Positions 1 through 13,050 of a stretch of 64,000 bases of DNA are shown here, in pieces. The notes below the pieces were generated by a model, which ran no database searches, had not been told where the DNA came from, and worked only from the letters and a program-made list of their open reading frames with translations. Made by a program: the position numbers and the translations under genes. The DNA is from Physcomitrium patens (taxonomy: Eukaryota; Streptophyta; Bryopsida; Funariales; Funariaceae): NCBI RefSeq assembly GCF_000002425.4, contig NC_037254.1:11869429-11933428 (forward strand). Direction: 5' to 3'. How positions within the stretch are numbered: the stretch's first letter is position 1; each line of letters opens with the position of its first letter.

Positions 1-1408
1 TGCCTTCAGGCTGCACGGCATCTACCACTTCAGCCAGAATGACATTTTCGGCTTCAGTGGGCTGGTAGGTACCCTGCATATCAATTTTATTGCCTCCGAC
101 TCTGCTCTCAACTTTCAAGACTTTAGCATCTGCCAGACATGCACTGCCCTCATTTCTGTCCTCGAATTCCACGGAATCGAATAGTCGTTGTGAACGATCG
201 CGTCGAATTGCGAAGTCTACCTCTGCCAGGACTTCGGGTTCATCTTCTTGGGTAATGCTACTTGCCGCATAGTCACTTCCCGGACTATCTGGGGCAACAG
301 CAGCCTTGACTAAAGCTCTGGCATTCTTCGACTTCAGAGCGGGCTTCTGCATACCCAGGCAACTACGAATGAGCAGGATTGCAGCATTCTGAAGGAAACT
401 TGATGCCACTAAGGAGAAGCACGCAAAAGAGAGGAGCGTAAGGTTTGACAGAAAGACCACCGGGGTTCTATCACTTACTCTGGCGGCACGGACTGTGAGT
501 CTCGCCTTCTCTACCGCAGAAGATTTGATAGTGGGTATGTTTTCAGCAGCTGTCAAGCTTGATAGAGGTACAACCATGACCCTAGCTGAGACTCTTTTCA
601 TACGCGGCTTCACTGCGCTGCACATGTCTTCGATACCAGAATCAACTTGGTTTTTCCTGTTATTTGCATCGGGTGATTTGATGAAGACATCTTCAGAGTC
701 ACCTGATTGCACACGACGGCAGGAGAGCATGGACGAATTGCCAGTCAGTGAGGATGTGGGTTTGGCTCCGACAGTGATACCAGTAGGGGTTTCTCTAAGT
801 CATGCAATTCCCTAACGACAGAGTTCGACGGCCTGGTGTTTCATCTAGTAACTTTAGTGAAAATTCGGACAAAACGATGGACCTGACGAATGTACCTGTA
901 TCAACGACAACCTCCATGGACTCCTCAATTATCTCCGTCGAAGCATCCTTCGTAGGAGCGTTGACCTCTGTTGCCTTCCCTTTCTCGGCGACCTAACAGA
1001 AATTTACAGCCGTCGAGAGTCAGTTCCAATGTATGTGATGTGTCCCCAAGACTAACAGAAAACGTGTTAATAATGCGTGAGCTTGAAGGCATCCGCTCAA
1101 TCCCAGGTAAGACTACGCACAATTTCAAGGACAGAAGAACTAAACAAATGAGCGCTGCTACACAATGCTCTTGAAGATTGCTGACGGGAAACATTCCGAG
1201 GTACCACGATGCAACTGATGACATACACTTATCCTTGCAGAGAAGATAAATGTTGTCCAACGAACCCAACGAGATTGACTTCCGCAAAACTTACACTCAG
1301 CAGGGCAGTCAAAGAATCAGCCATGAACACATTGGTTTTATTAGCCGGAATCTTGTGCTGCTTGCACAATGCCTGAAGCTCCCGGCGGCTGAGGGCGTGA
1401 TAGTTCAT
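1..1408 (-). CDS. Acidic plant nuclear-type protein with N-terminal SAP-like motif (5' part, runs off window)
   Basis: Function unknown. I join exons 1408-1295, 992-896, 792-479 and 346-1 (continuing beyond the left edge); all junctions keep phase and use GT-AG sites, though the third acceptor (TTAGAG) is less certain. The protein opens MNYHALSRRELQALCKQ, then KIPANKTNVFMADSL. This matches, from memory, the start of uncharacterised Asp/Glu-rich plant proteins whose first 40 residues look like a SAP/LEM-type helix pair. After it come Glu-, Ser- and Lys-rich low-complexity residues, a short basic patch (ARLTVRAARKPALKSKNARA) and an acidic stretch with repeated AEV-type segments. There is no signal peptide or membrane segment. 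The ATG is chosen because the conserved motif begins immediately after it. Exon 1 is firm; the later exons rest on open frame and splice signals only. Confidence 0.6.
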
Positions 1409-2100
1409 GCTTACCAGCTAAAAATCCAGCAAACTTAGCTACACTGCACAGCAAAATAACCTAAAAGACAGACTGCAACTCGTCCTTCGCTGGAGATTGA
1501 GATCCCTCTCAAGAAAGATTACAAGCGACAGGAAACTTCGAAAGAAGAGCCACGAATCAAAAATTCGAGATGAGTGCGTAGACAAACACCTAACAACACA
1601 ACTTACCTTGCTACACTAAACACAATACGTGACTAAATCACAATGCGATTCATGACACAATCACACGACCACTACCCACTAAGAAACTCGGCACTGCAAC
1701 TGAACAAAAGTCCTGCTCCCACAAACTAGCTACGGACCGATGTCCAGACACAGACACAGACAAGACGACGAAGGCGACGACGACGACAACGAGGTGGGGC
1801 TGGCCGGAATACAACCTCGGGGGGTGCTCCGTTGAAATTTGAACCTAGCCCTACCGAACCTGGCGCCTGACCTGTCCGCAACGTAGTCCAGCTCAGCTAC
1901 GCTTGCAAGCTAAAGCCAAATTTGATCACCGTGCCTGTTCCCGTAGCGAACGCGAATAGGTGCCTCGGGTGGCCTCCATAGGCGTGGGATGCCGATCGGA
2001 CGGCTAGAGTTTCAACTGTCGTGGGGATATGAATAGTAACGAGTAGGGTCGTTAGTAACGGTCATACCGAGCCTAGTTGGCAAAGATAAGAGGGGACTTT
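1409..2100. promoter_or_regulatory. 5' flank of the left-edge gene
   Basis: Moderate-GC stretch upstream of the ATG at 1408 (- strand). It contains purine/CGA-rich DNA around 1745-1795 (repeated GACGACGA) and no convincing ORF. It is presumed to hold the 5' UTR and promoter. No clear TATA box was identified. Confidence 0.35.
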
Positions 2101-5040
2101 TTACTTCTATTGCTTCACTTTTGCTTCTCGGTACTTAGCGAGAAATCTATCGAGAGCGAAGAATTCCACAATAATTACTTTAAAGTAGGGATTTGAAAGT
2201 TGTCAACCAGTCCACAACACAAAACTGCTTGTGTTTCTTGACCCACTTCAATGGCTGTAGAAAGGGTTGCACTGAAAAAATAACACGAAGCATGGCAAAA
2301 GTAAAAGATACGGTGCACAATTAAGCATTCATAGGAAAATTATTAGCTTTGGGTGATTATAAATAATTCAATTAAATCTAAATGAATTTTTTCTTACTAA
2401 TTTGAAAAATTGTAATCCTTTTTATTTACCTGATCTATGGAGATAGATAAAATAATTTCTCTTGCCTTGCAATTTACTGAGACGTTTTGGTGACATTCTT
2501 CAATTTTTTCTTCTTTGAAAATTATTATTATTATTATTATTATTATTATTTTCAAATTATTATCAATAATAATCCTTGAATATGTTTTTTTTCATTTTTT
2601 TATTTTTTTAATTATTGCAAACATATGTATCACCATCACATCTAACAACATATAAAAATACAACCAATCAGCCTAAATGTAAATGTTATGATCACATGTT
2701 TCTATGATTTTATATGTTACATTTTGCTATAAAATATAAGGTATAATTTTGATATAATTAAAATAATTCAATGTATAAAATACATAGCTGAAACTAAAAT
2801 AATATTGAATAATATACTACAACAAGTATACAAACAAAATACATATCTGACTATATATTATATATCTAACTTGCAACTTTAAAATGAATATTTATACATT
2901 TTATCTAGTGTTTATTAATTTCAAGTAAAGTATTTGAAAAAAATTGATAATTTTTAAAATTCTTCTATTTAATTATGAAATACAATCAGTGCTTGTACTA
3001 AAATATAAATTCATAAATGACACATATTGAAATAAATTTATTTTTTAATGTATAAACTACAATTACTCTCATCCAACTTCAATAGCAAAACTAATTATTG
3101 AATATTATATTTTATTAAGGATCTAAGTTCATAAAGATATATTTGACCTTGTTCTTTAAAAAAACTAAATATCTTTGTTTGTTTTTTTTTTTAAAAAAAT
3201 TAAGTTTAAATTATATTTGAAATAAACATTCAGCCAAGACAATAAAAAATGAAAAGTAAGTAGGATACCTACAAATTACTATTAGATGTAACATTTTTTA
3301 AATTTTATTTAGCTTTTTAGTCCAACTATTAATATATATAGTTGTAAGTTATTTAAATAAGATACATTTATGAAAGAAGAATTACTAAGTGATATTTTAA
3401 ATAATAATTTATACATTAAAACATAAAATAGATATTTATAAAATCATGCTTTTATTGTTATTATTAAATTAGTAGATACCAATAAATAAATATATATATA
3501 CATATATATACGTGTGTGTGAGAGAGAAAGAGAGAGATTTAATATAAAACACATACATATGTTTTTGCATTTATTAAATAAAAAATCCAAATTATGAGAT
3601 ATGAATTAACTTTTTGTATATTCAAGTTAGAAAAAATATTTAAAAAAGATAAGGTAAAAACATACAAGTAAAATGAAACATTCAAATGAAGCAATTCAAA
3701 AATTCATTAATATTGGACTTGTACAAATCAAAACGATTAAGTATTGTTATAAGTTGATAACAATTGAATTATATAAACCAAGATAAATTGGTATATAGAA
3801 ACCATAATACTACAACTGTAAAGATTGAATTAATTATAAATTAGAAAACACCTAATAGTATATTCAATCAATTAAATTTAAAAATCAATTTGTAGTCATA
3901 AGCATCTAGCAGAATAATAAATTCCAATGTAGTTTCTATATGGAGGTATATTGTTAATCACTTAATTAATTTTTTTCTTAAACTATTAATACATTGCAAA
4001 AATTAAACTGAATCAACTTAAGTAACTAACAAAAATTTATACCAAATTGTGTTGCATAAACATTGAATATTTACATCTATTACATTGATTCAATGTAATA
4101 GTTATAAAATTTGATGTATTTGTTTTCTAAAAATCATTAATATGAAATTACAACGTGTATATTTTACATTTAAGACCAATATTTTAAAATAAATGGAAAT
4201 GAAATTACAAAGGAGTAGTTTTTTTTTTTTTTATCTTTCTATACTAAATCATTAAAATAAATTATAAAAAAAATTAGAAAAAAATATAAAAGAAGGAAAG
4301 AAAGAATGAATATATATATATATATATATATACACTAAAAATTACTTATGTATTTATATAAATACAAAATATATAAAATTAAATTTTTGTTGATAAAATC
4401 TATTAAAAAATAATTTATTATATCTACTATTATCAATCATTCAAAAATATCATATTAATATATTATAAAATATAATAAATATCATATAATTTTTATGCAT
4501 GTAATCTTAATTTGATTATAAATTAATATTTATATAAAGACAATATAAAAAGTTGTAATTAGAAAAATACAATATAATAAAGATATATTTATATCTTTGT
4601 TAAGCCCTATAAGTAACTAACAAAGAAAAAAATTATGAATTTAATTAATATTTTTCATAGAAATAAAAATATTTAGTGAAAAAAATCATGTGAAACTAGT
4701 GGTATTTAATTACAAAACAGAAATTACTTTGAAATTTGAAATAATTTCATTCAAAATTATTTTTGAAAATTTACCCTCTTATAATTTTTGTTTTACACCA
4801 CAAAACCATTTTGAAATATTAAGTTACAATTTACAGAAAAAAAACTAAGCCAATTAAATACACAATTAAATATGTTTGTACACATAAATAAGTAAATAAA
4901 TAAATAATATCTCAATTTTGGTTAAAATATTGCAGTGTATTGATATTTGGGTGACATGTTCTAAACCTTGTGTTTTCACAAAAATAACAAAGTTTCGCAC
5001 TATTACACAAGAGAAGATATTCACCCATTTCTTATCAAAT
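2101..5040. other. AT-rich intergenic gap with microsatellites
   Basis: Very AT-rich, with no plausible coding region on either strand. It holds an (ATT)n tract at about 2518-2550, a (TA)n/(TG)n/(AG)n composite at 3490-3537 and a (TA)n tract at about 4312-4332. No transposon ends or retroelement domains were recognised. Confidence 0.7.
2518..2550. repeat. (ATT)n microsatellite
   Basis: Uninterrupted ATT trinucleotide repeat of about 11 units in the gap upstream of the adaptin gene. Confidence 0.9.
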
Positions 5041-5377
5041 TCGATAGGCAAAGAGAGAGACGCCCTTCGTGGATGAATAACTTTGTGGATGAATGAACCT
5101 AAAACTGGATGATTTACAGGGATTGCCAGGAGACTCAGTACATTTATCGTCGAAAGATGAATAACACTGTTAGAAACGGATGAATTTAGGTAGATGGAGA
5201 ACTTCAGAGCATTAGGGGCGATCTCCGAGCGATGCCGAGCTCCAGAGGTCCTCTTCTTCTTCTTCATTGTTCTCGAGTTTGTTGCGCCGATCCAAGCATT
5301 CCATCGCCACATACACACAGACAGCGCCGTGGTGGATTGCTGTAGTGGATGGTTTGGGCACCGCACCGCAGGGCACA
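5041..5377 (+). promoter_or_regulatory. Beta-adaptin 5' UTR / proximal promoter
   Basis: GC content rises sharply here from the AT-rich gap. The stretch ends at the adaptin ATG (5378) and includes a pyrimidine-rich CTCTTCTTCTTCTTC tract near 5250, typical of plant leaders. The transcription start cannot be fixed from sequence alone. Confidence 0.45.
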
Positions 5378-8300
5378 ATGAGTGGCCATGACGCCAAGTA
5401 TTTTACCACCACCAAGAAGGGTGAGATCCATGAGCTCAAGGAGGAGCTTAATTCACAGTACAAGGTGAGTTTTATCTGGTTGTTGCCTACTAAGGTTGTT
5501 GCCAGTTTTTTGCGTTACGGGGAATAAGGTTGATCTGGACTTTTTCTGCCCTGTTGTTTCTCTGTTCTTTCGATTGAGAGATGTGGAAACTTCGTTGGTG
5601 TTGCTATGGCATCGTCTGGGAATATTTTAGGGTTTGATCTACTGGGAGAGGAGATATCTGGCATTAGTGGGGATCTGTGATTTTTCTGAGCGGATCAAGT
5701 CAAAGCCCTTCCTGCCTACATCTGTGTACTTTTGGAGCTGGAAGTGTCCTCCGTAGCTTGCTTTAATGATCGTTGTGAAGTGGTGAAAGGAATTGCGGTA
5801 TGGTTGGTTCGTATCTCAGAGTTGACTCAGGGCAGCGATCAATCTACGTTAGACTGCATGAGTCCCTTCTTGCGATCAGTTCTTTCTCGATGAATGCTCT
5901 GATCGGCGAGTACATGCTAGAATGCTGTTCATAAGTTTGTGATGTCGGAAGAGTGTTCTTTGTTCTCTCCCTGGAGATATCTGTTTCACTTTATACCGTA
6001 CCTTTCTTGCCGTAAGGTCCTGCATTGTGAAATGTGAACCGCCGTTGCAGAACTTGCAGGGACTACATTATTTATGTTTTCTTTTAGTGCGGGGTGGGTT
6101 GTGGAAGATCATATCCACCTCCTACAAGAGGCACTTGTCGCGTGCGTAGGCATTTTATATTTATCTCCTGTACTGCGTTTCGTAGTGAGGCGTGTGTGCT
6201 TTAAGGTTCCACCTAAATTCGTGGAAATAACTTTTTAATTCATCCAGTTATTTGTGATTTCCTGCAAAACAACAAACCTCTAGTTTGCCGTGCGGTTCTG
6301 AAATGTGCAAGTCTTTCTCCTCAACGTTCATGGCTTTTGTAGGAATGTTTTTGTTTCTCTCCGTTTCGTGGCGTTTAGGTTACGTCTTCTCTCCTCTTTC
6401 TCCCGATTCTATGATTCGTAAGCATAATTTGCATACATTTGAAGGTTACGTATGCGCGTTCCTCAGTTGTATTGCCTGAAGCAATGTTATCCAGTTGCAC
6501 TTCATTTCACATTGGCCGTTTCGTTTACTATCCACTCTTTGTGTATAGCTATCTTGTGTCTTCTTCTCAATACTTACTGTACATGAGGTTGTTCGAGTCG
6601 TAACAAATTCCAGAACTTAAATGATTGGCATAAACTGAATTGCGTTTTTTTGTGTCTCTTGCAGGACAAGAAGAAAGATGCAGTGAAGAAGGTCATTGCT
6701 GCAATGACCGTTGGTAAGGACGTGTCTATGCTGTTTACAGATGTGGTCAACTGCATGCAAACAGAGAATTTGGAGTTGAAGAAGCTCGTTTACCTATACC
6801 TCATCAATTATGCAAAGAGCCACCCTGACCTGGCAATCCTTGCTGTCAACACCTTTGTTAAGGTTTGTAATTTAGTTAATAGGTTAAATATATAAATTGT
6901 TTTTAAGTTTTCTGCTGTAGTTTAGGGGCTTGTGAAATGAATATCATCTGTTGTCGTTGTTACATTATTTAGGGCGGTTTGGGGGGGGGGGTGCTATTAC
7001 TTGCATTGCTTGGGTTGTTGCTTAGTTGTGACAATGATGACAATGATGTGTACTCTCACAGGATTCCCAAGATCCTAATCCTTTGATACGAGCATTGGCT
7101 GTTAGGACAATGGGTTGCATCAGGGTTGATAAGATCACAGAGTATCTGTGCGACCCTCTACAAAGGTGCTTGAAAGTAAGTCTTCAAATGCCTTGATTAT
7201 TACCCAGATCTTTTGGTGCAACTGTGTTGCCTCATTGTGACTATGATAATACATATTTTCAGAAATAAGTAAAGGTGAGATGGTGATGCACCCAAACGGT
7301 TTTCTTTTTTCCTTTTCTTTTAACATTTAAAAATTCTTTGCTGGTCTATTATGGGACACTGGATCGAAATAAATTGTCTACAAGGTACATGCTGTACCTG
7401 GTTCCATCTGCCTCTTGAGCTCTCGATCTGCAGTTCTGTCTCAGCTCTTTCCTATTCTATTTTTTTACTCCATTTCCATCTCTAGGTTAGGGATCTCGAA
7501 AGTTAACTTCGTCATTCTCATGTCAGTATTGTTAATCATATCTCTGGTGGCTTTACAGGACGATGATCCCTATGTTCGCAAAACGGCAGCAGTTTGTGTT
7601 GCCAAGTTGCATGACATCAATGCGGAGCTGGTGGAGGACAGAGGATTTTTGGAGGCGCTAAAAGATATGATTTCTGATAGTAATCCGATGGTTGTTGCAA
7701 ATGCTGTGGCAGCACTTGCTGAAATTCAAGAGGGTAGCAGCAAGAATGTATTTGAGATCACAAATCACACACTATTCAAGCTTTTGGCGGCTCTCAACGA
7801 GTGCACCGAGTATGTGTTTTCTTGGCTGAATTTTCTCATTAAGCAAGCTTATTTGGATCTTTGCAATGTAAACGATCAAACCCAAATGATCAGATCAAAC
7901 GGCAATGTGTAATATCACACATGTTCACTTAGGAAGCGTGGCGTTGTTCAGATTGTTAGACGTGTTAAAAATCGGAACTATATTGAGGCTATAGTTTATT
8001 GGCTCTATGGTTGTAGGTGGGGCCAGGTCTTTATATTGGATGCTTTATCTAAATATAAAGCAAAGGATGTCCGAGACGCCGAGAATATTGTGGAACGCAT
8101 TACCCCTCGCTTGCAGCATGCTAATTGTGCTGTAGTACTATCTGCTGTAAAGGTATTGTGTCTTTCTGCTGTCGTGGTGGTCCCTACTCATTGGTGGGCT
8201 ATCTATTCATTTTTGCCTGTTTCTTACTCTGCCATTCCCCAGCGCTTAATCAAAGGTTTGGTTATTGAGGTACTGAGTTGCCTGATTGTAATTGCTCTGT

Positions 8301-11300
8301 GAAGGTGATTTTACAAATATGTTTTTTTTTATTAAAATTGTATTCTAAATCAGGTTTCTGTTTGAAGGTGATTTTGCTGCAAATGGAGCTTATTACCAGC
8401 ACCGATGTTGTGCGAAACTTGTGTAAAAAGATGGCACCGCCTTTGGTTACACTTCTATCAGCGGAGCCTGAGATCCAGTATGTGGCACTACGCAATATCA
8501 ACCTTATTGTGCAGCGACGACCAGGCATTCTTGCACATGAGATTAAGGTCCGCTTTCAGTTCTTGTCCTACTAGGACTAGGTGTTTGAAAGAACTTTTTG
8601 TAGAGACTGTTTTGTATAGAGCTTCGAAGACGAAAAGATTATCTAAAGCAGGTACAGTCATTTAGAACGTTTTTTCTTTTATTGATAGTCCTGGTTAGTT
8701 CTTCCTAACCTAATTTTGGTTTGTCTTACGTGTACAGGTATTTTTTTGCAAGTATAATGATCCTATATACGTGAAGATGGAGAAGTTGGAGATCATGATC
8801 AAACTTGCCTCAGATCGTAATATTGATCAGGTCTCGTCATCTATCTCTTATTTTTAAGTTGGTCTCTGGGTTTAAAATTATGTTCCTTCATTGATATCAT
8901 TCCAAGGTGGAGTTGACTATAAAGTAGTGCATTACCGAAGACAACTGAGTATGGAATAAAAGCAAACGCTTGTTTATTGGGTTTAGCATAGAACCTTAAC
9001 ATCTTTGATGTTTTATACACTGACAAGTATGCTTTCTCATCCAGGTTCTTTTGGAGTTCAAGGAGTATGCCACCGAGGTTGACGTTGATTTTGTGAGGAA
9101 AGCAGTTCGAGCTATAGGTAGATGTGCTATCAAATTGGAGCGAGCAGCTGAGCGTTGTATCAACGTTCTCCTTGATCTTATCAAAATCAAAGTTAACTAC
9201 GTTGTTCAAGAAGCAATTGTAGTGATCAAGGATATTTTTCGAAGATATCCCAACATGTGAGAGTCAGTACCCTGGATAAATCGAGGGTTTTCTGTGAGCA
9301 GATATTGGTTGAAAACGAGTTAGTTCAATGGTATTCTTGTTACAAGTACGATTCACCTAGTATCCGTTTCTGTTTATGGATAGAGTGATACCAGACTTAG
9401 TTGAAATTTAAACGAAGTTACTTGTTTTCCACAGGTACGAGTCTATCATTGCGACATTGTGTGAAAGTTTGGACACTCTTGATGAGCCGGAAGCGAAGGT
9501 ACCTTGTTGTGCTTATTGCATTTTGGCCCTTGCATCATCCCTCTGTGATTCAAGCTTAATTGTTTATTATCTTTTGTTGTAATACCTGCTGTATCACCTG
9601 CAGGTTTTGGTATCTTGGATTTAAGGATTCGCCTTTTCTTCAAAAGCAGTCAAGTTTCTTTCTTGCAATAACATCAATTTCTGGCTCCTTCTGCAGGCAT
9701 CTATGATCTGGATCATAGGTGAATATGCTGAACGAATCGATAATGCTGATGAGTTACTTGAAACTTTTCTTGAAACTTTTCCTGAAGAGCCTGCACAAGT
9801 GCAGTTGCAGCTTCTTACTGCTGCCGTAAAACTATTTTTGAAGAAGCCTACCGAAGGCCCTCAACAGATGATTCAGGTATTGTCCATTTCCTGTGAGCCG
9901 CATCTCACCGATTGGGGTTTCTTAATACTTTAAGAAAGGACACAGACTATCCTCGAATACTTCCAAACCCTCCATGTTCTAAGGGTTGAAAGTAATTTTA
10001 AAGGGCCGTTTATTGGGGGACCTGTGTGACACGCAATTGTGTTGGTGTGACCAGGTTGTGCTCAACAATGCCACCCAAGAAACTGATAATCCAGATCTGC
10101 GAGATCGTGCATATGTGTATTGGCGTCTCCTTTCTACAGACCCTGAGGTTTGATATCTTCCATTTTGCTATGTTCCTTCGTGGAAGTTTCAGAAATGTCA
10201 TAAAACGAGAGATTTAACTTTATTTATGTGTAGGAATTTTGAATCACTTGAACTGGCAAAGGTGTATACTTATTATCCTTGCACATATTTGTGATGTAAG
10301 TTTTTTCCACGATGATAGAGTTATACTGAAGTGCCGCTTTGTGCTGGTAAGAGCAGTTCTAGAAACTGCCGTAGTAGTTCAGAGAATGCACTTTTTTGCT
10401 ATCAGGTTAGTGTGATGAAATAAACTGTGTGGATTTTCCCAGGCTGCGAAAGACGTTGTTTTGGCTGAGAAGCCCACGATTAGTGATGATTCCAACAATT
10501 TGGATCCATCTCTTCTAGATGATTTGCTGGCTAATATTGCCACACTTGCGTCCGTCTATCATAAACGTGCTGATGCATTTGTGAGTCGCGCGCGAGCGGT
10601 CCCTGTGAGGGAGGAGGATGATGAGTACGCTGAAGGCCAAGATTCTGGATCTGGTAACTCATCAGCTCCAGTTCCTGAGATTGCTGTATCAACTCCACCT
10701 ACTACTGCCGCAGTTGCACCTGCTGCTGTAAAGGGTCCAAGTGCTGCTGCACCTCCTGTACCTGATATGTTAGGTGACCTGATGGGGTTTGATGGTGCCT
10801 TGGTACCAGTTGGACCTGCGAGTGCTGCAGCTCCGGGAGAGTAAGTATTATTATCATGGGCATTAGTCCTCTTCTTTATTGTTTTGAAAGTCCATGGTAT
10901 TTCCTTGTTTACTGTCGATAACTGTCTGACAAACATGACATTTATCACTTGTTTTTAAGTTAAGATTCTATTTGTTAGTGTGTTCCATGGAGTCAAGTCC
11001 CAATTACTGTAAAATTGTGTTTATGATACGGAAATATATTATTCGTCGATAACCGCCAAAATAATTCTAATACATCCGTTATTTATGACTTGTTTTACAG
11101 GCCTCCCCTACCTGTATTACTTCCAGCAGCATCTGCCCAGGGTCTACAAATAGCTGGCCAGATGACGAGGCGGGGAGGAAAAGTATTCTACAATCTCAAA
11201 TTCGAAAACCACTCTCAAACTCCTCTGGATAAGTTTATGATACAATTCAACAAGAACACCTTCGGTCTAGCTGCAGGAGGACCTCTTCAGGTGCACCTCT

Positions 11301-12514
11301 TTGTTTTCTTGTTCGAAGTTCTATGGAACTCAAAAATCTTGAAAAGAATTAAACGTATAAATAGTTCTTGCTCATGTAGGCACATTTTGTCTTTCTAATG
11401 TTACGGTCAAGCTTCTTGCGTAAACTATAATTTTGGTCATATTCGTATAGAAGTCTCTGCATGATTATGGCCTGTGAAGTGCTAATGCTGCAGAGACTTC
11501 AGTAGCCATACTCTTCTTTTATGGCCTTGGTTTTTGCTTCGTCTTGCATGCTTTCTATGTTGACTTCCGCTATCAAGGACACGTAACTTGTGTCTGAGTG
11601 ATAAATATTGCATGGTTGCATCACGTTCTGTAGGTTCCTGTTATTCAACCGTCAGGATCGGCAACCACTTTGCTGCCTATGGTTCTTTTTCAAAACGTGT
11701 CAGAGGGACCCCCCAACTCTCAACTTCAAGTAGCTGTGAAGAATAACCAACAACCTGTTTGGTACTTCTCTGACAAAATTCCATTGCAAGCACTTTTTGT
11801 TGAAGAAGGGAAAATGGAAAGGGGAACATTCTTGGAGGTACTGTTCTTTCAACTTCTCTGCCACATGTTCCGAGCACCAACATAGGCTAGGATCGCTACC
11901 CGGTTAAATACAATCCTGCTGCTACCTTGTCAAATCATGTATTTTTTAGGAAATAACCAGATTCTCTTGCCATTCCCTTTTACATCTTAACGCTTGTTTA
12001 TTTAATCGTGTGGTATTTTGCAGACATGGAAGTCACTGCCTGACTCCCACGAGATCTCCAAGGATCTGCCTAATGCGTTAATCAATAACGTTGACGCCAC
12101 TCTAGAGAAACTTGCCACGACTAACCTTTTCTACATTGCTCGACGGGCACTCAAAGACACAAATCAGGAGGTAAGGCTGCTTTTATTCTGTGTGGAAATT
12201 ACCTTGTATTCCGTTTTCTCCTGAAGTGAAACTTTTGCTTTGTTTCAGTCATTGATACAGTGACGGATTATGTATAGAATTGGTCAGAATTTCTGACATT
12301 GAACTGCTTGAGTTTTGTGACCTTATTTTATTTGGGGTACCGGTTTATTCTTATACAGATTCTGTATCTCTCTGGCAAAGTGCCACCAAACATTCCGTTC
12401 CTGGTAGAAATCACCTGCAAAGTGGGCGTCCCTAATGTCAAGTGTGCAGTGAAGACACCAGTTCCAGAAATGGCGCCATTGTTTTTTGAAGCCATTGAAT
12501 CTCTTTTGAAGTAG
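5378..12514 (+). CDS. AP-1/AP-2 complex subunit beta (beta-adaptin)
   Basis: Large beta subunit of the clathrin adaptor complexes at the trans-Golgi/endosome and plasma membrane. It links cargo-bearing membrane to clathrin. Sixteen exons: 5378-5464, 6665-6862, 7062-7175, 7559-7809, 8017-8152, 8368-8547, 8738-8830, 9045-9256, 9435-9498, 9697-9876, 10055-10147, 10443-10840, 11101-11290, 11634-11837, 12024-12170 and 12359-12514. They join in phase to 2,703 nt, or 900 aa, the expected family size (about 890-900 in plants). It opens [17 protein letters not shown], as Arabidopsis beta-adaptins do. Residues 1 to about 540 form the HEAT-like adaptin trunk, including [13 protein letters not shown] and [14 protein letters not shown]. 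About 580-680 is an Ala/Pro/acidic hinge with LLDDLL and DLMGFDG motifs. About 690-900 is the appendage with the AIESLLK end. Intron 1 is 1.2 kb, much longer than the others. The trunk is nearly identical to angiosperm orthologues; the hinge is not. Sequence alone does not separate AP-1 from AP-2 use. Confidence 0.97.
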
Positions 12515-13012
12515 AGTATCAAGCATAAGATAGTTCCTGTAGTCTATCCATTACGGGTTCAATTGCAAGAAACGCAGTCCAGATTTGGTCTGCTCTTCAG
12601 ATTTAGACTTTTCATAGGTTCCTGTTATTCAACCGTTACCGTTTCATAGGTAAGCGAATTTTTGTTGTTGCATGCGCAGCTGTTGGTGCATTTTGCCACA
12701 TGAAGAGTTAGCTTTTGAGTATGTCTTTTCCTAGGATGGGTGTAAAATGTGTTAGGTCTGTACTTCTAATATCTCCGCTCCATTGAGCGAACAATGTCAG
12801 TTTATCATGCGATTCTTCTAGTCTTTTTTAGCCCGGAATCTTTTTGCAATGCAGGAATAATGATAATTCAATGGTATTCATGTGGCATTGGTTGTGGCTT
12901 CAGTTCCATATCGAATGGTATCTTTAGTTTTGACATGAATACTATTGCAGCCTCCACAGTGAATTCAATCGTCATCTTTAGCTACGCTAGGTGTTACGTA
13001 GAAGGCTGTGTG

Positions 13013-13015
<3 letters not shown>
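12515..13015 (+). other. Beta-adaptin 3' UTR / downstream region
   Basis: Moderate-GC DNA after the TAG at 12512-12514, ending at a (TA)n tract. It carries a 22-nt exact copy (12615-12636) of the acceptor/start of adaptin exon 14 (11631-11652). No separate gene is seen; the polyadenylation site is not determined. Confidence 0.45.

Positions 13016-13047
<32 letters not shown>
13016..13047. repeat. (TA)n microsatellite
   Basis: Uninterrupted TA repeat of about 16 units immediately after the adaptin 3' region. Confidence 0.95.
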
Positions 13048-13050
<3 letters not shown>

